A DNA stretch of 64,000 bases from Oscillospiraceae bacterium (GCA_015064885.1 SVRJ01000004.1:18623-82622); one strand, 5' to 3'. Positions 51,888 to 62,507 are shown, counted from the first letter of the stretch. Made by a program: numbers and translations. The notes: generated from the sequence alone by a model not told the origin.

Positions 51888-54800
51888 CCCACTCTTCTCC
51901 TTTTTGCTTTGATATTTCTTCCACGTTGAGAGCAAGCACCTTGGATATTCCCTTTTCGGGCATTGTTACACCGTAAAGAATATTAGCGGCATCCATTGTA
52001 CCTCTTCTGTGGGTTATAAGTATAAACTGTGTTTTTCCGGAATAGCGGCTGATATATCTTGCGAGTCTGTCTACGTTGACCTCGTCAAGTGCCGCCTCGA
52101 TCTCGTCGAGTATGCAGAACGGTGTCGGATTTACTCCGAGTATTGCAAAGAAGAGTGCTATTGCGACAAAGGACTGTTCACCGCCCGAAAGCTGAACAAG
52201 ATTCTTTATGATCTTTCCCGGAGGCGCCGCCTTTATCTCTATTCCGCTCGTCAGAACGTCGTCGGGATCAGTGAGAATAAGCTCTGCGCTTCCTCCTCCG
52301 AACAGCTCGTTGAAGGTCTTGCCGAAGTTTTCGTTTATCTTGTTGAAGGTATCTGTGAACGCAGTTCTCATTTCTTTTTCAAGCGAGGTGATTATACGGA
52401 GAAGATCCTTCTTTGACTCGGTAAGATCGTTCATCTGCTCTGAGAGCTTGTCGTATCTCGTCTTTACCTCCTCGTATTCTTCTATTGCGCTGACGTTTAC
52501 CGATCCCATGACACGAAGCTTGTTTCTGTAATCGTTCTGCGTCTTGGCGACTGCCGCTCTTTCATCCTCAGCAACAGGGGTATATCCCTGCTCGATAGCA
52601 TCTGCTCTGGTCATATTATAGTCCTCCCAGAGCTTGCCTGCGGTTCTGTCCTGCTCCTCGCGAAGCTGGGTAAGCGTATTTTCGTTGCGCATATGAGAAG
52701 CAGATATGGAGTCTCTCGCATCGTTCTTCTCTTTTATATTCGAACGAAGCTCGGACATCTTTTTATCGAACTCGGCATTTCCCTTTTCGGCGTCAAGTCT
52801 TTCGCCGTTCAGCCTTGAAAGCTCTGTTATACCCTCATCAAGCAGATCTGTCTTTTCGCGAGAAAGGTCTCGGAGTATCTCTATCTTGTTCTCAAGCTCT
52901 TCTATCCTTGCCTTCTCGGCATTGATGCCTTCGATAGCAGCGGATATCGCTTCTCTCGCATTCTCGGTATCGAGCCTTTTTATTTCAAGCTCGCTTTCGA
53001 AAACGCCTATTCCAATACGTATTTCGGTAAGCTTTTTATCGTTATCCTCTCTCGCATCATCAAGCTCGGAGAGATTTGTCTGCTCGTCAAGTCGGTATTC
53101 CTTTATTGCCTCGATCCTTTCCCTTATTTCGGAGGATCTTTCCTCAAGCTTTTCTACCTCTTCGTCATACTGCTGCTTCTTGTTTGAGATGCCTATAAGA
53201 TCCTCGTTGAGCTTTTCGATAAGTACACCGTCGGCATTTACCGAAGCGAGAAGCTTCTGGTATTCCGCCTCCTCGGCAGCACGCATACTTCCGAGAATAC
53301 GTATTCTCTCACCGAGCAACGCGTATTCGTTTTCGGCAGAGGACAACTCCTCGGATACCGACGCAAATATCTTTGACTCGGCGTCGTATTTTTTGTTGGC
53401 TTCGTCGAGAGATTCCGTGAGCTTCTTTATCTCGTCACCTCTGCTGAGGAGAGATGAGCTGTGCTTCACTGAACCGCCCGTGAACGATCCTCCGTGATTT
53501 ATCTGCTGACCGTCAAGAGTGACCGCACGCACTCTGTAACCGAGCTTTTTTGCCATATAGATCGCATTATCAATATTATCGAAGACGACTGTTCTTCCGA
53601 GCAGGCTCTCGATTATCGGCAAAAATTCGGCATCACAATCGACAAGCTCGGACGCTCGTCCGACGTATCCCCTGAACGAAGATGCCTTTTCAACCTCTTT
53701 CGGGATACTTGTCTGAGACTGCGACATGCTCGTTATCGGATAGAAGGTGGTAACACCCGCTCTCGCTTCCTTGAGTGCAAGGATAGCATTCTTGGCGGTA
53801 TTTTCGTCATCTACGACTATATGCTGGAGACTTGCTCCGAGAGAGTTTTCTATAGCTGTAAGATATTCGGATCCGACAGATATAACCGACGAGAGAGGTC
53901 CGTAGATCTTTCCCGAAAGCTTCCCTGCTTTATATTCCTTCATGATATATTTTACCGAATAGTGGTAACCCTCGAACTGCTCCTCCATACTCTTAAGAGT
54001 AGTTATACGCTGAGATAGCATATCCACGTTCAGACGAAGCTGCTTTAACGTTTCTTCGGATGAGGCGGATTCCTCCTTCAAGGAAGCAAGCCTTTCGAAA
54101 ACGCTGTCGGCATTGGTATTTTCCTTTGCTATGGCGTTATCGTATTCCTCTACAGTCTGCTTCATTGAAGCAAGCTTTTTGTTTTCGCTTTCGCTTTTGG
54201 CGTTGAAGCGATCTATCTCCTTTTTGAGAGAAACGTGTCTGTCTACGTCCGCATTTCCCGAATTACGTATAACGCTTACTCTGGCATCGTTAGCCGAAAG
54301 CTCGCTTTCAAGAGCAGAGATGTCGGCAAATGCCGTATCTATCTTTTCCTTGCTGCTCTTTATCTTTTCGGCAAGCTCATCCGCCTTTTTCAGAAGAAGG
54401 ATCTGAGTCTCACCGAGCTTTTCTCCTTCAGCCTGCTTTTGCGAAAAAGCAGCCTTTGCGTTCTCAAGGCGTTCGCGAGAAACAGCAAGCTTGCCCTCAA
54501 GGGCCGTAAGCGCTGCCCTTGACGCTCCTATAAGCTCATTTGCATGTGAGATATCGCTTTGTGCAAGCTTTATATCGTTGTCGAGCTCATGGTTAAGATT
54601 CATGCGCTCTTTTATGCTGTCGTTAAGCTTTTCGGAAAGAGCCTTTGTATTCATCATCTCTCCCGACAGAGCTTCCTCTCTGGCGGAAAGAGAATCGAGT
54701 TCCTCATTTATCGAAGCGAGCTCGAGCTCACTCATTCTGTAAGCCTGCTCCGCCTCACGTATCTTTTCACGTATTTTTTCGGTATCATAAAGCCACAGAC

Positions 54801-55488
54801 GTACGTCCGCCTCTTTCTTTATTGCGAAATACTCAACGTAGCGCTTTGCCTTTATGCTTTCTTTTTCAAGAGGACCGAGTCTGCCCTGAAGCTCAGCGAG
54901 TATGTCCGCAGCTCTCTCCATGTTGTCCTCTGTCTGCTTAAGATGTCTCTCGGCCTCATTTTTCTTGTGACGGTATTTTGCAATACCCGCAGCGTCCTCA
55001 AATATGCTTCTTCTCTCATCGTCCTTTCTGGAAATGATCTCTGCGATCTTTCCCTGTCCGATGATAGAGTATCCATCTCTTCCGACACCGGTATTCATAA
55101 ACATCTCGTATATATCACGCAAGCGGACTGCTTTTTTATTTATATAATACTCACTGTCTCCGCCCCTGAAATATTTTCTGGTTACCGTTATTTCATCGTA
55201 AGGATAATCTATTCTTCCCGCTTCCTCCGAATTGTCAAAGGTTACGGATACCTCGGCAAATCCCATAGGACGTCTGCTGTCCGCACCGCCGAATATAATA
55301 TCCTCCATCTTTGATCCGCGGATGCTTTTTGAGGATATTTCTCCGAGAACCCATCTCATAGCGTCCGAAATATTCGATTTTCCGCTTCCGTTAGGGCCTA
55401 TGATAACTGTTGCGCCCTTACCGAATTCAAGCTTGGTTCTGTCGGGGAAGGATTTGAATCCTTGCATCTCCATTGATTTTAAATACAA
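51865..55488 (-). CDS. smc: Chromosome segregation protein SMC
   Basis: A 1207-residue SMC if started at the TTG (55488), giving LYLKSMEMQGFKSFPDRTKL as in other SMCs; GAGAGGA lies 6 bases upstream. The track ATG at 55536 overlaps the preceding gene. Head motifs: GPNGSGKSN near 35 and C-terminal LSGGEQSFVAIALFFAI with ILDEIEAALDE. Long coiled coils flank a hinge (about 510-670, KLSGKIYGPLSSVI...GYVGRASELVD). It organises and segregates the nucleoid with ScpA and ScpB, which are not in the window. Confidence 0.96.
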   Translation of the reverse strand: MYLKSMEMQGFKSFPDRTKLEFGKGATVIIGPNGSGKSNISDAMRWVLGEISSKSIRGSKMEDIIFGGADSRRPMGFAEVSVTFDNSEEAGRIDYPYDEITVTRKYFRGGDSEYYINKKAVRLRDIYEMFMNTGVGRDGYSIIGQGKIAEIISRKDDERRSIFEDAAGIAKYRHKKNEAERHLKQTEDNMERAADILAELQGRLGPLEKESIKAKRYVEYFAIKKEADVRLWLYDTEKIREKIREAEQAYRMSELELASINEELDSLSAREEALSGEMMNTKALSEKLNDSIKERMNLNHELDNDIKLAQSDISHANELIGASRAALTALEGKLAVSRERLENAKAAFSQKQAEGEKLGETQILLLKKADELAEKIKSSKEKIDTAFADISALESELSANDARVSVIRNSGNADVDRHVSLKKEIDRFNAKSESENKKLASMKQTVEEYDNAIAKENTNADSVFERLASLKEESASSEETLKQLRLNVDMLSQRITTLKSMEEQFEGYHYSVKYIMKEYKAGKLSGKIYGPLSSVISVGSEYLTAIENSLGASLQHIVVDDENTAKNAILALKEARAGVTTFYPITSMSQSQTSIPKEVEKASSFRGYVGRASELVDCDAEFLPIIESLLGRTVVFDNIDNAIYMAKKLGYRVRAVTLDGQQINHGGSFTGGSVKHSSSLLSRGDEIKKLTESLDEANKKYDAESKIFASVSEELSSAENEYALLGERIRILGSMRAAEEAEYQKLLASVNADGVLIEKLNEDLIGISNKKQQYDEEVEKLEERSSEIRERIEAIKEYRLDEQTNLSELDDAREDNDKKLTEIRIGIGVFESELEIKRLDTENAREAISAAIEGINAEKARIEELENKIEILRDLSREKTDLLDEGITELSRLNGERLDAEKGNAEFDKKMSELRSNIKEKNDARDSISASHMRNENTLTQLREEQDRTAGKLWEDYNMTRADAIEQGYTPVAEDERAAVAKTQNDYRNKLRVMGSVNVSAIEEYEEVKTRYDKLSEQMNDLTESKKDLLRIITSLEKEMRTAFTDTFNKINENFGKTFNELFGGGSAELILTDPDDVLTSGIEIKAAPPGKIIKNLVQLSGGEQSFVAIALFFAILGVNPTPFCILDEIEAALDEVNVDRLARYISRYSGKTQFILITHRRGTMDAANILYGVTMPEKGISKVLALNVEEISKQKGEEWDGIFGQA

Positions 55489-55504
55489 ACGGCTATCCTC
55501 TCTT

Positions 55505-56563
55505 TCATTTGTACGATATTTTGATTTCTGTCTCAAAGCTGCGCAGATGTGCGCTTTCGAGTATTTTTATCTTTCCTATTCTGCCGCTTTTGCAGAATTC
55601 GTTGTAGAATCTTTCCTTGTTGATTTTTTTATGTCCGACCGCTTTACCCGTGCTTCCGTGTGAAACGTACACCTCGACAGACGGTATTCTCTCACGGCTG
55701 TTTTCACACAAGGATATCAGCTGCTCACGTATAAGCTTATAATAAAGCTCTCCGATGCAGAGCTCTCCGATGGCCGGGTGGACAGCTCCGCCGTACACCT
55801 CGTCCGGGTCGCGTATATCCTCATTCGAGCAGAGACCCACACGAAGAAGGGTTATATTCTCTTTTATAAGTATTTCGAGCACGTCCGACGTGCGTTTGAC
55901 AGCCTCTTCATCCGAAAGGACCGTGTATTCCCCTTTCTCCGCCATACGGCAAAGCTTGGTGGATCTGAATACAACGGTTGGATAAACTCTCGCTGCCGAG
56001 CATCCGAGAGATACGATCATTCTTGCCGTTTCGAGCTCGCTTTCCGCGCTTGCTCCCGGAAGACCTATCATCATCTGTCCCACAAGCTCAAAGCCGTACT
56101 CTTTTATAAGACGGCACGCCCTTACCGAATCGGCAGAGGTATGACCCCTTTCGCTTGCTCTGAGCACCTCATCGTCAAAGCTCTGAAGTCCGAGCTCGAT
56201 CGCACTTACCGTATATCCCCGCAGTATATCGAGTATCTCGGTATCAATATAGTCGGGACGCGTGGACATGCGAATACCGATCACTCTTCCGCCTCTGACG
56301 TATTCTTCCGCAATATTCAGGAGGGTTATCATAAGCTGTCTGTCTATTCCGGTAAACGATCCGCCGAAGAAGGCTATCTCAGCCTGCTCTCCCGCACTCA
56401 CGGTAGAAAGTGCCTCCTCTATCTCTGCTCTGACCCTTGAGGTATCGAAAGAGGAATGACCGGATATTTTCTTTTGATTACAGAACACACAGTCATGCGG
56501 GCATCCGAGGTGAGGAATGAATATCGGTATATTCTTATGCCTTACAGCGCTGTTATCTTTCAT
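55505..56563 (-). CDS. Radical SAM protein, Elp3-like
   Basis: A 352-residue radical SAM enzyme with the cluster motif CPHDCVFC at about 20-27 and the Elp3-like blocks FFGGSFTGIDRQ, RMSTRPDYID, ELGLQSFDDEVL and GQMMIGLPGAS. Unlike Elp3 there is no C-terminal acetyltransferase domain. Proteins of this type between rnc and smc are common in Clostridia; the substrate is unknown, perhaps a tRNA. It overlaps rnc by four bases (ATGA). Confidence 0.9.
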   Translation of the reverse strand: MKDNSAVRHKNIPIFIPHLGCPHDCVFCNQKKISGHSSFDTSRVRAEIEEALSTVSAGEQAEIAFFGGSFTGIDRQLMITLLNIAEEYVRGGRVIGIRMSTRPDYIDTEILDILRGYTVSAIELGLQSFDDEVLRASERGHTSADSVRACRLIKEYGFELVGQMMIGLPGASAESELETARMIVSLGCSAARVYPTVVFRSTKLCRMAEKGEYTVLSDEEAVKRTSDVLEILIKENITLLRVGLCSNEDIRDPDEVYGGAVHPAIGELCIGELYYKLIREQLISLCENSRERIPSVEVYVSHGSTGKAVGHKKINKERFYNEFCKSGRIGKIKILESAHLRSFETEIKISYK

Positions 56564-57282
56564 TTTTCATCTCCGAAAAGGACAAGTGCCTCGTATGCGG
56601 CATTTTGCTCGGCCTTTCTCTTTGAGCGGCCCTCACCGACGCCGATAACGTTGGAATTAAGTCTCGCTTCAACAGTGAAGAGCTTATTGTGTGCAGGTCC
56701 GCTTTCGTTTGTTACAACGTACTCAAGGTGCTCGTTACCCGCCTGCTGAACAAGCGTCTGCAGACGCGTTTTATAGTCTTCGACGTTTCCGCGGCTTCTT
56801 ATTACCTCTATTTCCGCCTTTACAAAAGGAAGCACAAGCTCGGATGCCACGTCAAATCCGTTTTCTCCCGCATCGAGATAAAGTGCGGCCAGAAGCGCCT
56901 CAAACGCATCCGAGGTTATAGATTTATTTGCTCTTCCGTTGTTTTTATCCTCTCCCTTTCCGAGAAAAAGATAATCGCCGAGAGATATCTCAGAGGCATA
57001 TTTCGCAAGTGCCTTTTCACATACCACCTCGGCACGCACCTTTGTCATATCCCCCTCGAGGAACTCATCGAAATTATTATACAAATAGTTGCTCACCACG
57101 ACAGAAAGCACGCTGTCACCGAGAAACTCGAGACGTTCGTTGGATTCGGTATCGTTTCCGTGCGCTCTCACCTCATTTACGTAGGAGGTGTGTGTAAGCG
57201 CAAGCGTGAGAAGCTCTTTATTTTTAAAGCTATATCCGATCCTCTCCTCAAGCAAGGAAGGATCGAGTGGCAGATTACTCAT
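56560..57282 (-). CDS. rnc: Ribonuclease III
   Basis: A 240-residue RNase III. The catalytic signature is NERLEFLGDSVLSVV; a second acidic site lies in TSDAFEALLAALYLD; and a C-terminal double-stranded RNA binding domain follows (about 165-235, DYKTRLQTLVQQAG...GEGRSKRKAEQNAAYEAL). It processes rRNA and other duplex RNA, including perhaps the SRP RNA precursor. Confidence 0.97.
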   Translation of the reverse strand: MSNLPLDPSLLEERIGYSFKNKELLTLALTHTSYVNEVRAHGNDTESNERLEFLGDSVLSVVVSNYLYNNFDEFLEGDMTKVRAEVVCEKALAKYASEISLGDYLFLGKGEDKNNGRANKSITSDAFEALLAALYLDAGENGFDVASELVLPFVKAEIEVIRSRGNVEDYKTRLQTLVQQAGNEHLEYVVTNESGPAHNKLFTVEARLNSNVIGVGEGRSKRKAEQNAAYEALVLFGDEK

Positions 57283-57315
57283 TTTTTGAAATTACCTTTC
57301 GAAGTAAAGTTGGTT

Positions 57316-58641
57316 TTAAAGATCTTTATACGTGTCTATTATTTCAAGAGCCCTCTCCGCAAGCGCATTATTTTTTGCCTGCTTTCCGCCCTTTACACGT
57401 TTGTCGAGCGGTCTTACTATACCGAAATTTGCATTCATGGGAACAAATTTTCCGACACCTCCCGTACTAACGTAGGACGCCATAGCACCTATCACCGTGG
57501 CATTGTCGAAAATAACGCTCTCCTTTCCGAGTGCCCTTCTGCACGCATTGAGCCCCGCAACAAACCCGGACGCGCACGACTCTATATATCCCTCGACACC
57601 TGTCATCTGACCGGCAAAAAACAAGTCGCGTCTGTTTTTTACCGAATAATCCGAAAGAAGGTATTCGGGAGAATTTATATACGTATTTCTGTGCATAACG
57701 CCGTATCTGAGAAATTCTGCGTTTTCAAGCCCCGGGATCATCGAAAAGACCCTTCTCTGTTCCGGGAAAGCAAGATGCGTCTGGAATCCGACAATATTGT
57801 ACATGCTTCCCTCGTTATTCTCCTTGCGAAGCTGAACGACTGCATAATAGCTCTCACCGGTGGTCGGATGCTCAAGCCCTACCGGCTTCAGCGGACCGTA
57901 TCTCAAGGTATCGTAGCCTCTCCTTGCCATGACCTCTACAGGCATACATCCTTCGAATACGGTAAGCTTCTTCTGAGATTCCCTGTCGAAATCGTGAAGC
58001 TCTGCCTCGCGCGCGGTTATAAGCTCGTTATAGAATGCGTCGTACTGCTCCTTATTCATAGGGCAATTTATATAATCCGCATCCCCTTTTCCGTATCTTG
58101 AAGCCTTGAACGCGACGTCCATATTTATGCTTTCAAAATCAACTATCGGAGCCGCGGCATCATAGAAATGGAGCCCTTCAAACCCGAGATCGTTTTTTAT
58201 ATATTCGGACATTTTATCCGAGGTAAGGGGTCCGGTAGCGATAACGCTTATTTCTCCGTCGCTTACGCGGTCTGCCTCTGCTTCGACGATCTCAATATTG
58301 GGATCGCTCTTTATCTTTTCGGTTATATATTCCGAAAATTTGACTCTGTCGACTGCAAGTGCGCCTCCCGCCGGAACCTTCGTGGCATCAGCCGCCTCCA
58401 TTATAAGAGAGCCGAGGCGCCGTAATTCTTCCTTGAGAAGTCCTATTGCGTTCGTAATATTGTCCGCTCTCAGAGAGTTAGAGCAAACGAGCTCGGCAAA
58501 GGACGGTGAGGAATGAGCGGGTGTATACTTTTTCGGCTTCATCTCGATAAGCGTTACCTTAACGCCTCTCTTTGCCGCCTGATACGCCGCCTCACAGCCT
58601 GCAAGACCCGCACCGTAAACGGTTATTCTGTTTTCGCTCAT
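57316..58641 (-). CDS. trmFO: Methylenetetrahydrofolate-tRNA m5U54 methyltransferase TrmFO
   Basis: A 441-residue FAD- and folate-dependent enzyme that makes T54 in tRNAs. ITVYGAGLAGCEAAYQAAKRGVKVTLIEM is the FAD fold, followed by FAELVCSNSLRAD with the conserved Cys, and GGLAVDR-like GGALAVDR. The C-terminal CASGFVAGLNACRRALG is typical. Its neighbours topA and dprA are standard for Firmicutes. Confidence 0.96.
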   Translation of the reverse strand: MSENRITVYGAGLAGCEAAYQAAKRGVKVTLIEMKPKKYTPAHSSPSFAELVCSNSLRADNITNAIGLLKEELRRLGSLIMEAADATKVPAGGALAVDRVKFSEYITEKIKSDPNIEIVEAEADRVSDGEISVIATGPLTSDKMSEYIKNDLGFEGLHFYDAAAPIVDFESINMDVAFKASRYGKGDADYINCPMNKEQYDAFYNELITAREAELHDFDRESQKKLTVFEGCMPVEVMARRGYDTLRYGPLKPVGLEHPTTGESYYAVVQLRKENNEGSMYNIVGFQTHLAFPEQRRVFSMIPGLENAEFLRYGVMHRNTYINSPEYLLSDYSVKNRRDLFFAGQMTGVEGYIESCASGFVAGLNACRRALGKESVIFDNATVIGAMASYVSTGGVGKFVPMNANFGIVRPLDKRVKGGKQAKNNALAERALEIIDTYKDL

Positions 58642-58674
58642 TTCCTTTGAGTATCCTTTCTCTTATTTGCTATC

Positions 58675-60939
58675 TTATTCGGTCTTTGTAGCTTCTGTTG
58701 CCTCTTTTTTAAATCCGCAGCCCTCTCTGTTACATACTATGAGAGCCTTGCCTTTCTTTCTGAAAAGCTGATCTCCGCATTTGGGACACTTTTCATTTAC
58801 GGGGATATCCCAGGACGAGAAATCACATTCGGGATATCTCGAGCAGCTGTAGAAGGTGGATTTTTTGCCCTTCTTCACTATTATAGGAGCACCGCACTTA
58901 GGGCATGCAACGTCGATCTCCTTGGTTCTCTGCTTTATAAACTTGCACTCGGGGTATCTTACGCAAGCAAAGAAGCTTCCGAATCTGCCCGTGCGCAACA
59001 CCATATCAGATCCGCACTTTTCGCATTTGAAGTCAGCGATTATCTTTTTATCAGACTGCTCCTCCTGTTCTTCGGGCTTTGTAAGCGGCTTTGTATTACG
59101 GCACTGAGGATAATTGGGACAAGCGGCGAATTTACCGAACCTGCCGTTTTTAACTATCATTCTCGAACCGCACTTATCGCATATGATATCAGTTTCTTCT
59201 ACAGGAAGCGCAACCTTTATTTCATCAGCTATCTCTTCAGCGGCGGAAAGCTCCTTCTTGAAGTCCTCCCAGAATTCTCCGACAACGTTGTCGATGCCGA
59301 CCTTTCCGTCTTCAATATCGTCAAGCTTCTCCTCCATCTCCGCGGTAAACTTATAGTCAACAATGTCCGGGAAATGCTTCAGCATTATATCCGTGGTTAT
59401 CTCTCCGAGTTTTGTGGGAACAAAACTCTTTCCCTCTCGTTCAACGTAATTACGAGCGAGAATTGTCGTTATAATGGGAGTATAGGTACTCGGACGCGCT
59501 ATTCCGGTTTCCTCAAAGAACTTTATAAGAGAGGCTTCGGTAAACCTCGGAAGCGGCTCGGTAAAGTGCTGCTGGGGATTCATCTCTCTGCACTCAAGAA
59601 GCTGTCCCTCACTGAGCGTGGGAAGCTTAATATTCTTTATTTCTTCCTCGTCAGAAGTCTTTGTACTGTCTTCCGTCTCCTCGTAAAGCGCCATATAGCC
59701 CTGGAACTTTACGTTATATCCGCTCGTTCTGAAGATATATCCGTTCGCATCAAATTCAACGCTTACGGTATCGAGCACGGCAGACTGCATCTGGCTTGCG
59801 ACAAAGCGTTCCCAGATGAGCTTGTAAAGTCTGTACTGGTCGCTTGTCAGATATTTCTTTATCTTAAGAGGCTCTACAGTGACCTTAGAGGGTCTTATCG
59901 CCTCGTGTGCGTCCTGCGCACTCTTCTTTGTTTTGTACTGGTGGGGAGTCTCGGTGAGGTATTCGCTTCCGTACTTCTTGGCAATATATCCTCTTGCACT
60001 CTCCTGCGCCTCTGCGGATATTCTGAGGGAGTCTGTTCTCATATATGTGATAAGACCCTGCATACCACCGTTTTCGGATCCGATGTTAACGCCCTCATAA
60101 AGCTCCTGAGCCACCTTCATTATTCTTTCGGATCTGAAGCCGAGCTTCTTGGATGCTTCCTGCTGCATGGTAGAAGTAGTAAATGGAGGTGCGGGGAGCT
60201 TCGATCTCTGAGCATGCTTGACAGAAACGACCTTGAATTTCTCACCGTTTACAGCCTCAAGGACAGTCCTTACGTCATCTTCGGAGGAAAGCTTTATCTT
60301 TCCGTCTGTGTTTCCGTAGAACTTTACCGTAAATGCCTTTTTACCGTCGAAGAGAACGGCATCCGCAGTCCAATACTCGGAAGGAACAAATGCACGTATT
60401 TCGTTTTCTCTCTCGACTATAACTCTTGTGGCAACAGACTGAACTCTTCCGGCGCTGAGCCCACTCTTTACCGTTTCCCAAAGGAACGGACTAAGCTTAT
60501 ATCCCACTATTCTGTCGAGTATTCTTCTCGCCTGCTGAGCGTTCACGAGGTCCATATCGATGCTTCTCGGAGTTTTGATCGCCTTTTTGATGGCGGTCTT
60601 AGTAAGCTCGTTAAATGAGGCACGGAGGGCCTTTTCGGGCGGAATACCGAGCGTCGTGGCGAGGTGCCAGCTTATTGCTTCTCCTTCGCGGTCAGGGTCG
60701 GTCGCGAGGAAGACCTTATTTGCCGCCTTTGCTTCCTTCTTGATCTCCTTTATGAGATCTCCCTTTCCTCTGATGTTTATATAGTGAGGTTCAAATCCGT
60801 TCTCCATGTCTATACCGAGCATGCTTTTGGGAAGATCTCTGATATGACCCTTTGAGGATATGACCTTATAATTCGATCCGAGATAAGAGCCTATCGTCTC
60901 AGCCTTGGACGGAGACTCAACTATAACAAGATTAGCCAT
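58675..60939 (-). CDS. topA: DNA topoisomerase I
   Basis: A 754-residue type IA topoisomerase. The ATG at 60939 (MANLVIVESPSKAETIG) is preferred to the GTG at 60951, though the ribosome binding site is weak. Toprim: LVIVESPSKA and ATDPDREGEA; the active-site Tyr lies in GLITYMRTDSLRIS. Four C-terminal C4 zinc ribbons (CDKCGSRM..., CEKCGSDM..., CPKCGAPI..., CPKCGDQL...) contact DNA. It relaxes negative supercoils. Confidence 0.97.
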   Translation of the reverse strand: MANLVIVESPSKAETIGSYLGSNYKVISSKGHIRDLPKSMLGIDMENGFEPHYINIRGKGDLIKEIKKEAKAANKVFLATDPDREGEAISWHLATTLGIPPEKALRASFNELTKTAIKKAIKTPRSIDMDLVNAQQARRILDRIVGYKLSPFLWETVKSGLSAGRVQSVATRVIVERENEIRAFVPSEYWTADAVLFDGKKAFTVKFYGNTDGKIKLSSEDDVRTVLEAVNGEKFKVVSVKHAQRSKLPAPPFTTSTMQQEASKKLGFRSERIMKVAQELYEGVNIGSENGGMQGLITYMRTDSLRISAEAQESARGYIAKKYGSEYLTETPHQYKTKKSAQDAHEAIRPSKVTVEPLKIKKYLTSDQYRLYKLIWERFVASQMQSAVLDTVSVEFDANGYIFRTSGYNVKFQGYMALYEETEDSTKTSDEEEIKNIKLPTLSEGQLLECREMNPQQHFTEPLPRFTEASLIKFFEETGIARPSTYTPIITTILARNYVEREGKSFVPTKLGEITTDIMLKHFPDIVDYKFTAEMEEKLDDIEDGKVGIDNVVGEFWEDFKKELSAAEEIADEIKVALPVEETDIICDKCGSRMIVKNGRFGKFAACPNYPQCRNTKPLTKPEEQEEQSDKKIIADFKCEKCGSDMVLRTGRFGSFFACVRYPECKFIKQRTKEIDVACPKCGAPIIVKKGKKSTFYSCSRYPECDFSSWDIPVNEKCPKCGDQLFRKKGKALIVCNREGCGFKKEATEATKTE

Positions 60940-61002
60940 ATATACGTTCACCGTAATTGCGAATCAACGCATTCCTTTCATTTTTTGGATTTCCGAAAAG
61001 CC

Positions 61003-62457
61003 TCATGACCTTCGGATGATATACACTCCTCCGACAGTCTCCTCGACCCTTCCCGTCTGGGAAAGTATCGTGAGTGCCTGAAGGGAAGCCTTTGTGGAGC
61101 ATCCGTTATGGTGCAGAACGTCCACCGTAATTTTTTCGTTTTCAGAAAGCACCTTACACACCTTTTTCATCTCGTCATCCATCACGATGCCGAAGCTCTC
61201 GCATTCTTCCACGAGCTCATTATATCCGACCGTCTTGTTTTCGGATGATACCGATCTTGTGCTTTCGTTTTTGTTTTCTTCACGTTTATCCGACGCGTCT
61301 TTCGCAGTCGGCTTTTGTTTTTCGGCAAGCTTTTTGCTTGCTTTGAACTTTGAGGTACCGTTGCTCATATACACGGAAACGGGAAAATCCGCGTTGCTTC
61401 CGCTTGCTCCGCTGCTTCTGATCGCAGACGCAGATACGTCAGAGGAAAATATCTTTTTAGCCTCAGCGTCATTTACCGGTTCTCTCGGCTTATCCGACGC
61501 TACCTTAAACTCGTCAATGGCGCGGTCGCAGATTTCCGCAGTAGCGGGTGCTTTTTTGCCTATGCGGGGATTCAGCCTTATACCGCTGATGTTCTTATAC
61601 TCGGCAAGAAGCTCCTCGCTGTTTCGGATAAGTCTTGCTCCGCCTTGTATAAGCTCGTTCGTTCCGTATGCGTTTTCAGCACTTATATTTCCCGGGAGAG
61701 CGAACACCTCTCTTCCCTCCTTGATAGCCTCACCGGCGGTTATGAGAGCTCCGCTGCCCTTAGGTGCTTCAACAACAACGGTAGTATAGCTTATTCCGCA
61801 AATTATTCTGTTTCTTTGAGGGAAGAAGCGCGGCTGAGGAGACGTACCCGGCAGATACTCACTTACTACCGCCCCTCCGCTTTTTATTATACTGTTATAC
61901 AGTGTTCTATGCTCGGGCGGATATATAACGTCCACACCGCAACCGAGAACGGCAATCGTTTTACCTCCCGCTGTGAGAGCCGCGGCATGAGTTACAGAGT
62001 CGATACCCCTTGCCATTCCGCTGACTATAACTCCTCCAACAGAAGCTATATCATAGCTCAGCTTAAAGGCACAGTATTTCCCGTAGGGAGTCATCCTTCT
62101 CGTTCCGACCGTGCTTACGCAAAATCGTTCCTTCAGCACTCGGGCATCTCCCTTTACGAAGAGGAGATAGGGCGGATTTTCTATATCCTTGAGGAAAGCG
62201 GGATAAAACTCACTGTGGTAAGGAACGGCAGCTATATTAAGCCTTGCGCACTTTTCCACCAGGCTTATGGCCTTAGTGAGATTTTTGTCCATAAGTGCCC
62301 TTACGCATCCTTCCGAAAGATACAGTGAATCAGAATCTGCCTCGAACGAATGAGCAAAAACGTCATAAGACGATTTGAATGCTTCGCAAAGCGGACGAAC
62401 ATCTTTTCTGAAGTCAAGCATTTTTATGGCAAGCCACAGATCGTATACCGTTTTCAT
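61003..62457 (-). CDS. dprA: DNA-processing protein DprA with long linker
   Basis: A 484-residue DprA, about 110-120 longer than typical. The Rossmann core is STVGTRRMTPYGKYCAF...VSGMARGIDSVTHAAAL...FPQRNRIICGISYTTVVVEAPKGSGALITA. A poorly conserved Ser/Lys/Glu-rich linker (about 310-415) leads to a C-terminal winged-helix domain (KITVDVLHHNGCSTKASLQALTILSQTGRVEE). DprA loads RecA on incoming single-stranded DNA during transformation. The next gene on the minus strand, topA, follows. Confidence 0.93.
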   Translation of the reverse strand: MKTVYDLWLAIKMLDFRKDVRPLCEAFKSSYDVFAHSFEADSDSLYLSEGCVRALMDKNLTKAISLVEKCARLNIAAVPYHSEFYPAFLKDIENPPYLLFVKGDARVLKERFCVSTVGTRRMTPYGKYCAFKLSYDIASVGGVIVSGMARGIDSVTHAAALTAGGKTIAVLGCGVDVIYPPEHRTLYNSIIKSGGAVVSEYLPGTSPQPRFFPQRNRIICGISYTTVVVEAPKGSGALITAGEAIKEGREVFALPGNISAENAYGTNELIQGGARLIRNSEELLAEYKNISGIRLNPRIGKKAPATAEICDRAIDEFKVASDKPREPVNDAEAKKIFSSDVSASAIRSSGASGSNADFPVSVYMSNGTSKFKASKKLAEKQKPTAKDASDKREENKNESTRSVSSENKTVGYNELVEECESFGIVMDDEMKKVCKVLSENEKITVDVLHHNGCSTKASLQALTILSQTGRVEETVGGVYIIRRS

Positions 62458-62507
62458 ACAATTCCCCTTTCTCTAAGTTTGAAAAGTGTTTTTGCGTCAG
62501 CGGGGAG

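Noticed and set aside
56689-58101. 470-residue plus-strand ORF
   Set aside because: Antisense of rnc and trmFO; no domain is recognisable.
59374-60618. 414-residue plus-strand ORF
   Set aside because: Antisense of topA, which has all family motifs.
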